DNA of 64,000 bases. Origin: Lichenicola sp965198655. Its GTDB lineage: Bacteria; Pseudomonadota; Alphaproteobacteria; Acetobacterales; Acetobacteraceae. The stretch covers positions 1,550,001-1,614,000 of the forward strand of contig OZ240668.1 of the NCBI GenBank assembly GCA_965198655.1, written 5' to 3'. How positions within the stretch are numbered: the stretch's first letter is position 1; each line of letters starts with the position of its first letter. Position numbers and translations under genes: made by a program. Below are positions 33,585 through 42,455 of this stretch, piece by piece. The notes under the pieces are model-generated. The model saw only the letters and a list, made by a program, of their open reading frames with translations, was not told where the DNA came from and did not search any database.

Positions 33585-33699
33585 CAAAGCTTCGAAGGGC
33601 TAATACGAGGTCGGGTAATCCCGAAAGAACGTGATTTGCTGCGGGGTTATATGCAATAGTCGCTGGTGTGGGGACACCAAGCTGACAAGGGTTGGCGAA

Positions 33700-33999
33700 A
33701 TGAAATTATCAGTTGCATCCATCACCGCTTTAATCTGCTTTGCAGCCGGTGCTAGTTGCGAGGCGCAAGGGCGTCCGCAGGTGGATGTCACTCCACCTGG
33801 GCCAGGCCAGAAAGGCACTCTGATTACGCCGGGCACCGGGCAACCGGTCAATGAGACGCATGGAAATGGTGTTACTCATCTCGACTACGACACTCAACCG
33901 GCACCAAATAGCCAAGTTCATGTAGTGCAACCTCAAGAAGCCCCGCAGCAGGCTCCCCAACAGGAACCTCAAGCTCCTGAAGAACAGCCTCCTCAATAG
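33700..33999 (+). CDS. Small exported Pro/Gln-rich protein
   Basis: A 99-residue protein. Residues 1-22 are a clear signal peptide (MKLSVASITALICFAAG, then ASCEA); Cys20 could be a lipid anchor, but the lipobox is poor. The mature part is short, polar and ends in Pro/Gln/Glu repeats. AT-richer than its surroundings. The next gene follows after 4 bases and is also exported, so the two form a periplasmic cargo pair. Confidence 0.55.
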   Translation: MKLSVASITALICFAAGASCEAQGRPQVDVTPPGPGQKGTLITPGTGQPVNETHGNGVTHLDYDTQPAPNSQVHVVQPQEAPQQAPQQEPQAPEEQPPQ

Positions 34000-34003
34000 A
34001 ACG

Positions 34004-34534
34004 ATGATAAAGAGGCGTGCAGTTCTAGGCGGTTTGGCTTCGCTAGTTTCAGCACATGCTTTTGGCTCACCATTATCTACCTTTCATATTACGATTCGAA
34101 GGGCTGGCACCTTAGCTACTGCTTTGAACTTGAATGATTGTATACCTGGGACTCTATATACACAGGCACCAGGTCCTGAAACCTTTGGCCCAGGATTTTG
34201 TGATACTCTAGAACTGCCCTTTCGGAATGAAATAAATCAAATAAGTTGTACTAGGGAAGGCAGCTATGCTGGGACCGTGCTAACTGCTCCGACCTCAGAA
34301 GGGATAAAGCTCGGCTGGCGCATATTGCTTAGTGGAACGTCGCAGACCGCAATAGAAATCCATGTTGGAAATGAGCCGAAGAATACACATGGATGTGTGC
34401 TCTTAGGAACTACGCCACCTTCTGCATATAACAGGAAGGCTTGCTTTGCAGGAAACAGTCGCGCAGCTCTCGATGCTCTTCGGTATGTCTACGGAAATGA
34501 CAATGGCCGACCTATTCAAGTAGACATACTATAG
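34004..34534 (+). CDS. Tat-exported DUF5675-family protein
   Basis: A 176-residue AT-rich gene. The N-terminus MIKRRAVLGGLASLVSAHA has twin Arg followed by a hydrophobic run, like a Tat signal. The body matches the DUF5675 pattern: FCDTLELPFR, a basic/Gly segment, then IHVGNEPKNTHGCVLLG. The His and Cys of that last motif resemble the order in L,D-transpeptidases, but a catalytic role is only inference. It would act in the periplasm, perhaps on the cell wall. Base composition marks it as recently acquired. Confidence 0.7.
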   Translation: MIKRRAVLGGLASLVSAHAFGSPLSTFHITIRRAGTLATALNLNDCIPGTLYTQAPGPETFGPGFCDTLELPFRNEINQISCTREGSYAGTVLTAPTSEGIKLGWRILLSGTSQTAIEIHVGNEPKNTHGCVLLGTTPPSAYNRKACFAGNSRAALDALRYVYGNDNGRPIQVDIL

Positions 34535-34626
34535 TAGATAGCACCCAAACCTATCGAATTGAACCGGCAGCCGATTTATGAACCAACACGTTAATTCTCA
34601 GCAGATAGAGATTCAAGCGGGGTATC

Positions 34627-35742
34627 ATGGACGGCTCATCCTGGCCAAATGCCCCTGGCGCCGTCCGCCGCCCCCGTTGGCGCGTCCTGGTCGGCGGTAC
34701 CCCGCTTGAGGGCTGCGAAAGCGCCGAGATCCACTCCACCGGGCACCGGAAGGCATCGACCATCTCGGCCCGCTTCTCCCTGAACGCCGACCCCTCGGTG
34801 CTCTCCACCTGGGCGGATACCCAGCCGCCGGTGAACCTCGAGGTCCAGGCCGCCCTCCTGTCTGATGGCCAAGCCGAAGGGCAGGCGAGCTGGCAGTCGG
34901 TGTTCGTGGGCGACGTGTCCGACATCCACATCGACCTGCCGAATGGCTCCGTCGACGTGACCGGCCGCGACTTGGCCGGACGCCTCATCGACGGCAGGAC
35001 CCGCGAAACGTTCGCCAACCAGAGCAGCTCGGAGATCGCCACGACCGTCGCGGGCCGCTTCGGACTGACGGCCGACGTAGACGCGACCACAGCCAGGGCA
35101 GGGAGCTACTACCAGCTCGAGCACGACAAGCTGGTCAACGACGCCTTTTCCAAGACGACCACGTATTGGGACCTGCTGTCGTTCTTGGCCAAGCAGGAGG
35201 GCTTCGACCTCTGGGTTGACGGACGTACGCTGCACTTCAAGCAGGCCGTTGACCCACAGACCGCGACGCCGGTTCCGCTGGTGTGGTCGCCCGCCACCGA
35301 CGCCGTCGCATACCCGAGTGCTCCGGTGGTGGACATCCAGCTCCGGAGGTCGTGCGCCATCGGGAAGGGCGTCAAGGTCATCGTCAAAATCTGGAGCAGC
35401 AAGCAGAAGACGGCGACCGAAATCAGCTACCCGCCGAGTGCCGCCAACGACGCACAGGAATACGTATATGTCCGGCCCGGTTGGTCGCCAGAGCGCGCGC
35501 TGCAATACGCGCAGTCCGAATATGCGGACATCCTGCGGCATGAGCGCACGGTCGATATCAGCATGCCCGGCGAACTATCCCTGACACCGCGGTCCGTCGT
35601 GTCGCTGACGGGAACGGGGACGTCCTTCGACACCTCGTATTTCGTGGACGGACTGAGCCGCGAGTTCTCGCTGGACGCTGGCTTCGTGCAGCACCTGGTG
35701 CTCAAGAACCATCCAACGCAGAGCGATGCCGAGGTCGGCTGA
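34627..35742 (+). CDS. Baseplate hub protein (late control D/Mu gpP-like)
   Basis: A 371-residue protein. Beta-rich N-terminal domain (RWRVLVGGTPLEGCESAEI), VTGRDLAGRLIDGRTRE in the middle and a C-terminal region with VVSLTGTGTSFDTSYFVDGLSREFS are typical of phage late control D/gpP hub proteins. It forms the trimeric base on which the spike sits. The last codons lie in a 21-bp tandem repeat. Confidence 0.8.
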   Translation: MDGSSWPNAPGAVRRPRWRVLVGGTPLEGCESAEIHSTGHRKASTISARFSLNADPSVLSTWADTQPPVNLEVQAALLSDGQAEGQASWQSVFVGDVSDIHIDLPNGSVDVTGRDLAGRLIDGRTRETFANQSSSEIATTVAGRFGLTADVDATTARAGSYYQLEHDKLVNDAFSKTTTYWDLLSFLAKQEGFDLWVDGRTLHFKQAVDPQTATPVPLVWSPATDAVAYPSAPVVDIQLRRSCAIGKGVKVIVKIWSSKQKTATEISYPPSAANDAQEYVYVRPGWSPERALQYAQSEYADILRHERTVDISMPGELSLTPRSVVSLTGTGTSFDTSYFVDGLSREFSLDAGFVQHLVLKNHPTQSDAEVG

Positions 35743-35769
35743 CCGGCCGCCGAGGTCGGCTGACCGGCC
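35728..35769 (+). repeat. Perfect 21-bp tandem duplication at a stop codon
   Basis: The unit GCCGAGGTCGGCTGACCGGCC occurs twice in tandem (35728-35748 and 35749-35769) and includes the stop codon of the hub gene. It is a simple duplication with no visible effect on the protein. Confidence 0.8.
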
Positions 35770-35784
35770 ATCGAGGCGTCTGCT

Positions 35785-36012
35785 TCATTCCGTCGCGCAA
35801 AGCCACGGCAGCATGAGCCTGGCGTCCGTTTCCGCTGCCTCGGCATCAACATAGAGGCCCGAGAAGTGCTGGAGCGATGGGTAGTCCACGCCGTTCTCGA
35901 CAAGAATATGGGTCTCAACGAAGCGAGCGTCGCCCCTGGCACGGGTCTCGATGTCGATCCACCGCCTTCGGTCGGCGCTTTCAATCCTTTTAAGACGCGT
36001 CCAACCGCTCAT
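35785..36012 (-). CDS. Counter-oriented small protein in the tail operon
   Basis: A 75-residue protein. GGAGG sits just ahead of two adjacent ATG codons; spacing favours the second (36012). The fragment RWIDIETRARGDARFVETHIL suggests a small alpha/beta protein. No family is recognised. A minus-strand gene between hub and spike genes is probably prophage-expressed cargo. Confidence 0.45.
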   Translation of the reverse strand: MSGWTRLKRIESADRRRWIDIETRARGDARFVETHILVENGVDYPSLQHFSGLYVDAEAAETDARLMLPWLCATE

Positions 36013-36105
36013 CATGGCCTCCCCTTCCGGTAGCGGTTGCACATCGTGACCGGCCTGAGAAGCTTCCGATCCGGATCATAATCCGCTACCGTGAGGTATC
36101 CTCCG

Positions 36106-36660
36106 ATGTCTATGGACGCCCTCCGGAACGCGGCCCGCCGTGATGCCGAGCAAATCGTCGCGTCCATGGCCCAATCCCGCCACGGCATCGTCGAGAGCGT
36201 CGACCCGACCCAGGGCGCTGTTCGTGTAATGCTGCAGCCGGAAGGTATCCTGACAGGATGGATGCCAGACTGCTCGTTGGCGCACTACAGCGGCGGCATC
36301 GGGTTCGTGATGCCCCTGACGAAAGGCGACCAAGTATCCATCGGCTTCCTGCACGGCGATGCCGACCACCCGCACGTCCTCGGACGGGTGCCGTCGAATG
36401 CTGACAAGCCGCCGGTGTCTCCGGTCACTGGGCAGCCGGTGCAGCCTGGCGAGGTCGGCGTGTTCCTGCCGGGCGGCGCGTTCCTGCACGGCATCGGCGG
36501 TGTCTGGCACATCAAGGGCGACCTCATCGTCGACGGCAACGTGAGCTCGACGATGAATGTCTCCGACGTCCACGGGTCGCTGGACCGCCTGCGCGGTGCT
36601 TACGACAGCCACGACCACCAGCAGAGCGTCGGCACCACGACCCGTCCGGACGCCGAGTAG
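36106..36660 (+). CDS. Baseplate spike protein (gpV/Mu gp45-like)
   Basis: A 184-residue protein. The OB-fold start (RHGIVESVDPTQGAVRVML) and the later FLPGGAFLHGIGGVWHIKGD strand repeat followed by a His/Asp-rich end (YDSHDHQQS) fit the gpV spike, which carries a metal-tipped needle. I use the ATG at 36106; a GTG at 36091 is possible. It pierces the outer membrane on contraction. Confidence 0.8.
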   Translation: MSMDALRNAARRDAEQIVASMAQSRHGIVESVDPTQGAVRVMLQPEGILTGWMPDCSLAHYSGGIGFVMPLTKGDQVSIGFLHGDADHPHVLGRVPSNADKPPVSPVTGQPVQPGEVGVFLPGGAFLHGIGGVWHIKGDLIVDGNVSSTMNVSDVHGSLDRLRGAYDSHDHQQSVGTTTRPDAE

Positions 36661-36676
36661 TCGAGGAGAACCCCCA

Positions 36677-37030
36677 ATGGCGGACTTCGCGCTGCCATGG
36701 AGCGGCGACTTGGCGCTTTCGAGCACCGCCGGGCTCGCGCTCGTCGATGGTGCCGCGCTCACCGAGCAGCGGCTAATCCGGCGATTGCTCACGAACCCCG
36801 GTGACGACCCTTGGAACCCCGGCTACGGCGCCGGGCTCGGCCGCTTCGTCGGTAGCCCGGTCAACGGGCCCGCCCTCTCGGCGCTCATCAGCGAGCAGGC
36901 GCTCCTTGAGGCCACAGTCGCATCCGTAACGTCGGTCACCGTGACGCAGGACCGCCTCGGCACGGTGTCTGCGACCATCGTCTACGTCGACCTCAGCGGA
37001 AACCCGCAGAAGGTCCTCGTCTCCACCTGA
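36677..37030 (+). CDS. Baseplate wedge protein (gpW/gp25-like)
   Basis: A 117-residue protein with GAGGAG ahead of the ATG. The fragment EQRLIRRLLTNPGDDPWNPGYGAGL is the hallmark of gp25/GPW proteins, including the EPR-like Arg/Pro region. It links the wedge to the sheath and triggers contraction. Confidence 0.85.
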   Translation: MADFALPWSGDLALSSTAGLALVDGAALTEQRLIRRLLTNPGDDPWNPGYGAGLGRFVGSPVNGPALSALISEQALLEATVASVTSVTVTQDRLGTVSATIVYVDLSGNPQKVLVST

Positions 37031-37041
37031 GGACGTCCGCC

Positions 37042-38175
37042 ATGCAGTTGAACCTGCCGACCCTGCAGTCGATGGTCGGCGGGATGGTCGCGGCTGCCCA
37101 GGCGGCGGCGGCGGCGCTGCTCGACCTCACCGTCGGCTCGCCGGGCCGGGCGCTGCTCCAGGCATCGGCCGCACAGTGGAGCGTGCAGCAGAGCAACATT
37201 TACCGCGTGCTGTCCGCGAGCCGCCTGTCCACGAGCACCGGTATCGATGTTGACACGTTCATCGGCGACTACGGCTGCCCACCCCGAGAGCCTGCGACCT
37301 ACGCCACCGGCGCCGTGACCCTGAGCCGCTATGTGGCGTTGGGCTCCGCAACCGTGCTTGTGGGCACCACCGTGCGCACGGCAGACGCATCGCAGACGTA
37401 CGCAATCGGCGACGACGCGACGAACGCGGCCTTCTCCGCGACCCTCGGGACCGCAGGCGGATACGTGCTGCAAGCGGGAACGGCGTCGGTGACCGTGCCC
37501 GTCACGGCGACCGTCGCTGGTTCTGGCGGCAATGTCGTCGAGGGCGCGATTTCGCTGTTCGGGACCGCCATCGCCGGTATCGACGTCGTCAGCAACGGCG
37601 CCCCGACGCAAGGAGGCGAACCGGGCGAAACGGATGCCGCGGTTAAGGCGCGGTTCGTGCTGTGGATCGGCTCGCTGGACAAGGCGACGGCGCTGGCAAT
37701 TGCCGCTGCGGTGGCGAGCGTGCAGGCCGGGCTGACGTATCAGATTCGCGAGAATGTCGCCGAGGATGGCTCGACCAGGCCGGGACATTTTGTCGTCGTC
37801 GTAGACGATGGCTCCGGCGCGCCATCCGCTGCGCTGAAGGCATCCGTGTATGCGGCCGTGGACCTGGTGCGCCCATTGTGTTCCACGTTCAGCGTCCAGA
37901 GCCCGGCGATCCTCTACGTCGACGTGGCGCTGACCGTCATCGTGTCCTCGGGCACGAAGGCCGCGCTGGTGGGGCCCGTCGAGGCGGCTATCACGGCATA
38001 TGTTGACACCTTGACGGTGGGCGGCACGCTGAGCCTGACGAGGGTGTCGGCGCTGGCCTATGGCGCCAGCAACACAATTGCCAACGTCACGGGCGTGGCC
38101 CTGAACGGCAGGACGTCTGACGTGGTCGCGGGGGCCGGTGTGGTCATCAAGGCCCGCAGCGTCACCGTGAGCTAG
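37042..38175 (+). CDS. Baseplate J-like protein
   Basis: A 377-residue protein following gp25, as in Mu, P2 and T6SS-like systems. Features: LDLTVGSPGRALLQASAAQ near the N-terminus, repeated beta-Gly-Thr modules, GGEPGETDAAVKARF in the middle and a C-terminal domain with DGSGAPSAALKASVYAAVDL. It forms the wedge arms with gpI. Its end overlaps the convergent 38162 gene by 14 bases. Confidence 0.85.
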   Translation: MQLNLPTLQSMVGGMVAAAQAAAAALLDLTVGSPGRALLQASAAQWSVQQSNIYRVLSASRLSTSTGIDVDTFIGDYGCPPREPATYATGAVTLSRYVALGSATVLVGTTVRTADASQTYAIGDDATNAAFSATLGTAGGYVLQAGTASVTVPVTATVAGSGGNVVEGAISLFGTAIAGIDVVSNGAPTQGGEPGETDAAVKARFVLWIGSLDKATALAIAAAVASVQAGLTYQIRENVAEDGSTRPGHFVVVVDDGSGAPSAALKASVYAAVDLVRPLCSTFSVQSPAILYVDVALTVIVSSGTKAALVGPVEAAITAYVDTLTVGGTLSLTRVSALAYGASNTIANVTGVALNGRTSDVVAGAGVVIKARSVTVS

Positions 38176-38500
38176 CCGCCGAGCATGCCCGGTAGTCGAC
38201 AATGGCCCGGCACGCCGCTCGGACCGGTTCCCGCATCCGTCTGTGGGCTTCTTCGAGTTCCGCAGCCTTCGCGGCGCGGACGCCGGGGTGCCACCAATCC
38301 GGGTCGCCCCCTACGTAGCCCAGCCGGTCGATGACGTCGGCGGCGGCGTACAGGAAGGCAATCGGACCATGGGGACCACCGGTCGCGGCCCAGACTGGCT
38401 GCCTGGGCAGGTCCTCGTAGGCGCCGAGCAGTCGAGCCGCGGTGCCCAGGGGGTCGCCATCCTCCTGAAGGTAGGCGGCAGCTATCTCTTCCGGCGTCAT
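38162..38500 (-). CDS. Counter-oriented helical protein in the tail operon
   Basis: A 112-residue, helical, acidic protein (MTPEEIAAAYLQEDGDP at the start, ELEEAHRRMREPVRAA near the end). No family is recognised. A poor ribosome site precedes the ATG. It is read against the baseplate genes, so it is likely prophage cargo. Confidence 0.45.
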   Translation of the reverse strand: MTPEEIAAAYLQEDGDPLGTAARLLGAYEDLPRQPVWAATGGPHGPIAFLYAAADVIDRLGYVGGDPDWWHPGVRAAKAAELEEAHRRMREPVRAACRAIVDYRACSAASSR

Positions 38501-38704
38501 ATCTCGCTCTAGCTGACGGAGGAGGCGTGCGGATGGAGGCGTCTACCCACCCGTCCCATCGACCCTTCCATACCCTGGTATATGGACACCAGAACGGCCA
38601 TTTGAGTCTCATTCTTAATTGGCCCGCCGGAGGTTGCGCGAGCCCGTGCTCTTCGCGACCTTCCCCACGGTATTGCCGGACCTCCGGCACGTAGGGGGAA
38701 GGCG

Positions 38705-39154
38705 GTGGCTGGCTTCATCAAGCGGCTCTTCGGGCTGGAAACGCCTGCGGAGGAGTTACAGAGGAAGGGTGCGGATGCGGAGAGGATACTCAAGGCTGCC
38801 GGTGTCCAGGTTCCCGACGCCATCGCAGACATCAAGAAGGCCAACGCTGTAACAATGGCACTCGGCGTCCTGCGGCTACCCCGCGACACGGAGCTGGGGA
38901 AGATTGACCCTCTCGTATCGGAGTTAGCCTGGGCTGCGGTGATCGCCTACCGGCACACCATGCAGGCTGCCCTATCCACCACACCCGTCGATAGGGTGGA
39001 GGCCGCTGGGCGCGATGCGCAAATCTTCGGTGCCCGACGAGCTCTATGCGCTTCCGTGCCGGTGACGGTGACGGCGGACGTGGTTGCGGCAATCGACGGA
39101 CATCTGGGCCTGCCGCCCATCGACCCAACCCTCGGTCTGGCCGCCGCATCTTAA
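38705..39154 (+). CDS. Cargo protein next to non-coding element copy 2
   Basis: A 149-residue protein from a GTG with a GGGGGAAGG ribosome site. The start AGFIKRLFGLETPAEELQRK suggests an amphipathic helix; the rest is helical Ala/Val-rich without motif. It is not a known baseplate part and separates gpJ from gpI, which are usually adjacent. Together with the element at 39173 it looks like one inserted unit. Confidence 0.5.
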   Translation: MAGFIKRLFGLETPAEELQRKGADAERILKAAGVQVPDAIADIKKANAVTMALGVLRLPRDTELGKIDPLVSELAWAAVIAYRHTMQAALSTTPVDRVEAAGRDAQIFGARRALCASVPVTVTADVVAAIDGHLGLPPIDPTLGLAAAS

Positions 39155-39172
39155 GGCGGTTTGCATCCCGAA

Positions 39173-39292
39173 GTGGTTCAAGTGGCTCAAGTGGGTTGAT
39201 TTCTGACTCCGCGAGAAAAGTGTCAGAGAGACACACCACTGCATCTTTCATAGAACAGTGCCGAAGTAACCCACTTGGGCCACTTGACCCAC
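39173..39292. repeat. Non-coding hairpin element with iteron arms, copy 2
   Basis: The left arm (39173-39197) and right arm (39268-39292) pair over 25 bases with two mismatches, one a possible G-U. The core carries ACTCCGCGAGAAAAGTGTCAG at 39206-39226 and GCATCTTT at 39241-39248, in the same order as copy 1 at 6561-6700. In both copies the iteron spacing has changed on both arms together (one A or two between repeats), which argues for a conserved structure. It is inserted between a cargo gene and gpI. Confidence 0.8.
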
Positions 39293-39311
39293 TGACTGCG
39301 GAGGTCGCGCC

Positions 39312-40040
39312 ATGCTCGGGTTCGACCAATCGGCGTGGGCTATCCGCATCCGCCGTGTCCTGCCTCGCGGGTGGTTTGCCGAGCCCGGTTCAACGCCCGT
39401 CCTGGACGGCATCCTCGCTGGCCTCGGTTACGCTCACGCCCAGCTCTCCACCTGGATCGCGTTCTCCCGCCTGCAAATCCGCCTGGCGAAGGCGACCGAC
39501 GACTTTTTGGACGGCATCGCGGCCGACTTCCTCGGCACCCGGATTTACCGCCTAGACGGCGAGACCGACGCGGCATTCCGCCTCCGGATCCGCCGTGAAA
39601 TCCTACGCTCCAGGGCGACCCGGGCGGCGATGGTCGCGGCGTTGGTCGACCTCACCGGCCAAATCCCGCTCATCGTCGAGCCGGGCAACACCAGCGATTG
39701 CGGCGGCTATGACCTCGGCGGCGTCGGGTTCGATGCTGGCGGCGCGTGGGGCGACCCGTCGTTGGCCTTTCAGTGCTTCATCACCGCGTATCGGCCGCAT
39801 GTCGGCGGTATCGCTGGTGTCGATGGTTTCGATGGCTCGTTGGGCGGCTGGGACGTGGGCGCCGTCGAGTATGTGAGCCCGGACCAAGTCAGCGGCGTCA
39901 GTGACACTGACATCTACGCGGTCATCGAAGCCACAAGGCCCGCCGCGACGGTGTGCTGGGTTCGGCTCACCAACGTGCCGCCGACCGGCCAGCAGGTCCT
40001 CGATGACTCGTTCATTCTCGACGAAAGCAGCATGACATGA
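39312..40040 (+). CDS. Tail protein I-like
   Basis: A 242-residue protein. The fragment LLP-like start (VLPRGWFAEPGSTPVLDGILAG), RLDGETDAAFRLRIRREIL and ATVCWVRLTNVP near the end fit P2 gpI/Mu gp48 family proteins, which complete the baseplate wedge. GGAGG precedes the ATG. The fibre gene starts inside its last codons (ATGA at 40037). Confidence 0.7.
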   Translation: MLGFDQSAWAIRIRRVLPRGWFAEPGSTPVLDGILAGLGYAHAQLSTWIAFSRLQIRLAKATDDFLDGIAADFLGTRIYRLDGETDAAFRLRIRREILRSRATRAAMVAALVDLTGQIPLIVEPGNTSDCGGYDLGGVGFDAGGAWGDPSLAFQCFITAYRPHVGGIAGVDGFDGSLGGWDVGAVEYVSPDQVSGVSDTDIYAVIEATRPAATVCWVRLTNVPPTGQQVLDDSFILDESSMT

Positions 40041-40990
40041 CCTTCGTGCCCTTTCAGCCGCATACGGTTCTTCCGGCCGCGTCCCTGAACGCCGCCCTTA
40101 CGGCTGTCGACGCCGACGCTTTGGCCGCCGGAACCGCAGCGGCCGCCGCCGCGACCGAGGCCGGGACCGCCGAGACGACTGCGACCGCTGCGGAGGCCGA
40201 GGCCGCGGCTGCGCTGGCGGCGGCGCAAGCTGCGGGTGGGGGGACCGTCAAGACGGTCAACGGAGTCGGGCCGGACTCTTCCGGCAACGTGACCGTCGCG
40301 ACCAGCAGCGGGCCGACCCTGAGCCGCCCAGCGTTCTCGTTATTCACGGATAATCTGGCTTACGGCGGCGCACCGGCTTGGTCCGACGACGGAACGGCCT
40401 TCGTATGTTCCGGGCCGACCTACAACTCGTCCTCCTCAGCAGCCCCGGTCTATCGCGGCAAGCCGGTCCCTGCCTACGGAAGCAGCGGACTAAGAACGCT
40501 GACCGCGCTCGTCGAGCACGACCTGCCCGACGCACCCGGCATCAAGTGCGGCATCGCGCTCAACGACGCCGTCAACGCGAACATGTATTCATCGACCGTG
40601 GGCTCGGACAACAGCGGAATTGGCAACGCGACAGCCAGCGGTTACCGACCATCGGGGGCGATCGGCCAAATCGTCAGTGGTCCGCAGTCCTACGGCGCGC
40701 AGAACCCTGCAGGCTCCAGGGCGACCTCTGGACAGGTATCCCTGAACGGGTGCTCCAGACTCTGGCTTCGCCTTGTTGACCAGAGTGGCGTCGGCGTCGG
40801 TTTCTATTTCAGCCGCAACGGCATCGACTTCGTCCAGAACGGCTTCGCGCGGTATAACATCTACGGATACCTGCCAGCATCGGCTACCTGGGGTGTCTAC
40901 GTAGATGCTGCGGGACCGGGAAACTACTTCCCGTTCGGCGGCGGCCAGGGCGTCATCAGCGTCCGCGTCGAGAGCCTCGTCGAGAGCTGA
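40037..40990 (+). CDS. Tail fibre protein
   Basis: A 317-residue protein. The N-terminal Ala/Glu/Thr coiled coil (about residues 20-70) attaches to the baseplate; VKTVNGVGPDSSGNVTV is a typical collagen-like fibre repeat; the C-terminal part is beta-rich with aromatic loops, suitable for receptor binding. The start overlaps the previous stop. It should bind the host surface. Confidence 0.7.
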   Translation: MTFVPFQPHTVLPAASLNAALTAVDADALAAGTAAAAAATEAGTAETTATAAEAEAAAALAAAQAAGGGTVKTVNGVGPDSSGNVTVATSSGPTLSRPAFSLFTDNLAYGGAPAWSDDGTAFVCSGPTYNSSSSAAPVYRGKPVPAYGSSGLRTLTALVEHDLPDAPGIKCGIALNDAVNANMYSSTVGSDNSGIGNATASGYRPSGAIGQIVSGPQSYGAQNPAGSRATSGQVSLNGCSRLWLRLVDQSGVGVGFYFSRNGIDFVQNGFARYNIYGYLPASATWGVYVDAAGPGNYFPFGGGQGVISVRVESLVES

Positions 40991-41099
40991 CACCGCCGCC
41001 GTCTCCAGACGGCCTCCGACACCAACCCATCCGACATCGGCCACCCTGGGCGCACGCGCGCCGGGGCGATGCCGCATGCCTATCCGCCAGGAGCGACCT

Positions 41100-42449
41100 G
41101 TGGACAGAGCCATCATCTACCCGGGCCAGATTCCGGCAAGCGCTGACATCCTGTTCCTGCAGCGCGCCGCCATGATATCGGACGGCTACCTCGCTGCAGC
41201 GACCGTAGGAACGGGGCCCGTCGTCGATGGCTTAGCCGCGACGCCTGCGGTCGGCAGCCTGGGCGTCGTTGTAGGGCCAGGAAGCATCTTTCAGACGACC
41301 ATCGTTGACCAGAATTCGTTCAGCAGCCTGGCGGCGGATGCAGACCCGGTCGTCAAGATTGGCGTCAACACGGAATCCACGACCTTCCCGCTGACCGCTC
41401 CAACCACGGCTGGCCAGTCGATTTCCTATCTGCTGGAAGCCGCGTTCTTGGAGAGCGACGGCGCCAGCGCGGTAATCCCGTACTACAACAGCGCCAACCC
41501 GAGCCAGCCTTTCAGCGGCCCCGGTGGAGCAGGTGGCGCACAGCTCACCAGGCGCTATCAGAGCTGCCAGCTCCAGCTCCGTGCTGGTGTCGCCGCCCCG
41601 ACCGGCACCCAGGCCACACCGGCCGTCGACGCGGGCTGGGTCGGACTCTGGGTCGTCACCGTTAACTACGGAGAAAGCAGCGTTCAGCCGGGCGACATCG
41701 CCGTGTTCCCGGGCGCGCCGTTCGTCGGCCAGAAGCTTCCCGCGCTCAACGCCGCACTTAACGCGCTGACTGGTGAGCTCAACGCCCTCGCGACCAAAGA
41801 GGCCGCCGACATCGCAGCCGCCCTCGCGGCGACGGCCGCCGTCCGGCCCGGAACCTCCACGTTCCTGGTCACCGACGACGTGCCCGGTGTGAAGAGCTTC
41901 ACGGCTCCCTGGGCCGGGGCTTTCCGCATCACCGTGACCGGTGGCGGTGCGGGTGCCGGTGGTAGCACAGGCACGCAAGCCGGTGGCGGCGGCGGGGCCG
42001 GTGGCACGGCCATCGGCTATGTCGAACTCACAGCAGGCCAGGTGGTGCCGTACGTTGTTGGCGGGCCCGGCCTGCCTGGCAGCGATGTTGGCGGCGATGG
42101 CGGCTACGGCGGTACTTCCAGTTTCGGCACCTACCTCGGAGCATCCGGCGGTGGGCCTGGTCAGGGTGGTCAAACCGGCTCGGCAGGCGGGCAGGGCGGT
42201 GCGGGCACGTGCGCCGCGGGCCTCCAGTCGCTCCTGTTGTTCGGCGGCTGCGGCTCGGACGGCTCCCCCGGTGGAACGACGTACGGCGGTCTCGGAGGGG
42301 CGGGCTACTGGGGCGGCGGCGCGCGAGGCGGCACTGCGGACGGCCCGCTCGAAGCTGGGCAAACCCCGGGTTCAGGCGGCGGTGGTGGCTACTACACGGA
42401 GCACGGCGGCGGATCGGGCGCGCCTGGTCTCGTCGTGGTCGAGGGGTAA
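41100..42449 (+). CDS. Tail fibre/adhesin with glycine-rich tip
   Basis: A 449-residue protein. The GTG start at 41100 has AGGAG upstream and gives DRAIIYPGQIPASADILFLQRAAM, the usual N-terminus of such fibres. The last 150 residues are extraordinarily Gly-rich (runs such as GGGAGAGGS and GGGGGYY), like polyglycine adhesin tips of T-even-like phages. The tip is expected to contact the receptor. A longer frame on the opposite strand is a shadow of the Gly-rich codons. Confidence 0.75.
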   Translation: MDRAIIYPGQIPASADILFLQRAAMISDGYLAAATVGTGPVVDGLAATPAVGSLGVVVGPGSIFQTTIVDQNSFSSLAADADPVVKIGVNTESTTFPLTAPTTAGQSISYLLEAAFLESDGASAVIPYYNSANPSQPFSGPGGAGGAQLTRRYQSCQLQLRAGVAAPTGTQATPAVDAGWVGLWVVTVNYGESSVQPGDIAVFPGAPFVGQKLPALNAALNALTGELNALATKEAADIAAALAATAAVRPGTSTFLVTDDVPGVKSFTAPWAGAFRITVTGGGAGAGGSTGTQAGGGGGAGGTAIGYVELTAGQVVPYVVGGPGLPGSDVGGDGGYGGTSSFGTYLGASGGGPGQGGQTGSAGGQGGAGTCAAGLQSLLLFGGCGSDGSPGGTTYGGLGGAGYWGGGARGGTADGPLEAGQTPGSGGGGGYYTEHGGGSGAPGLVVVEG

Positions 42450-42455
42450 CGGATC

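Noticed and set aside
41232..42362. A 376-codon minus-strand frame opposite the glycine-rich fibre
   Set aside because: Gly codons (GGN) read as Pro/Ala/Thr-rich nonsense on the other strand. No start signal and no motif.
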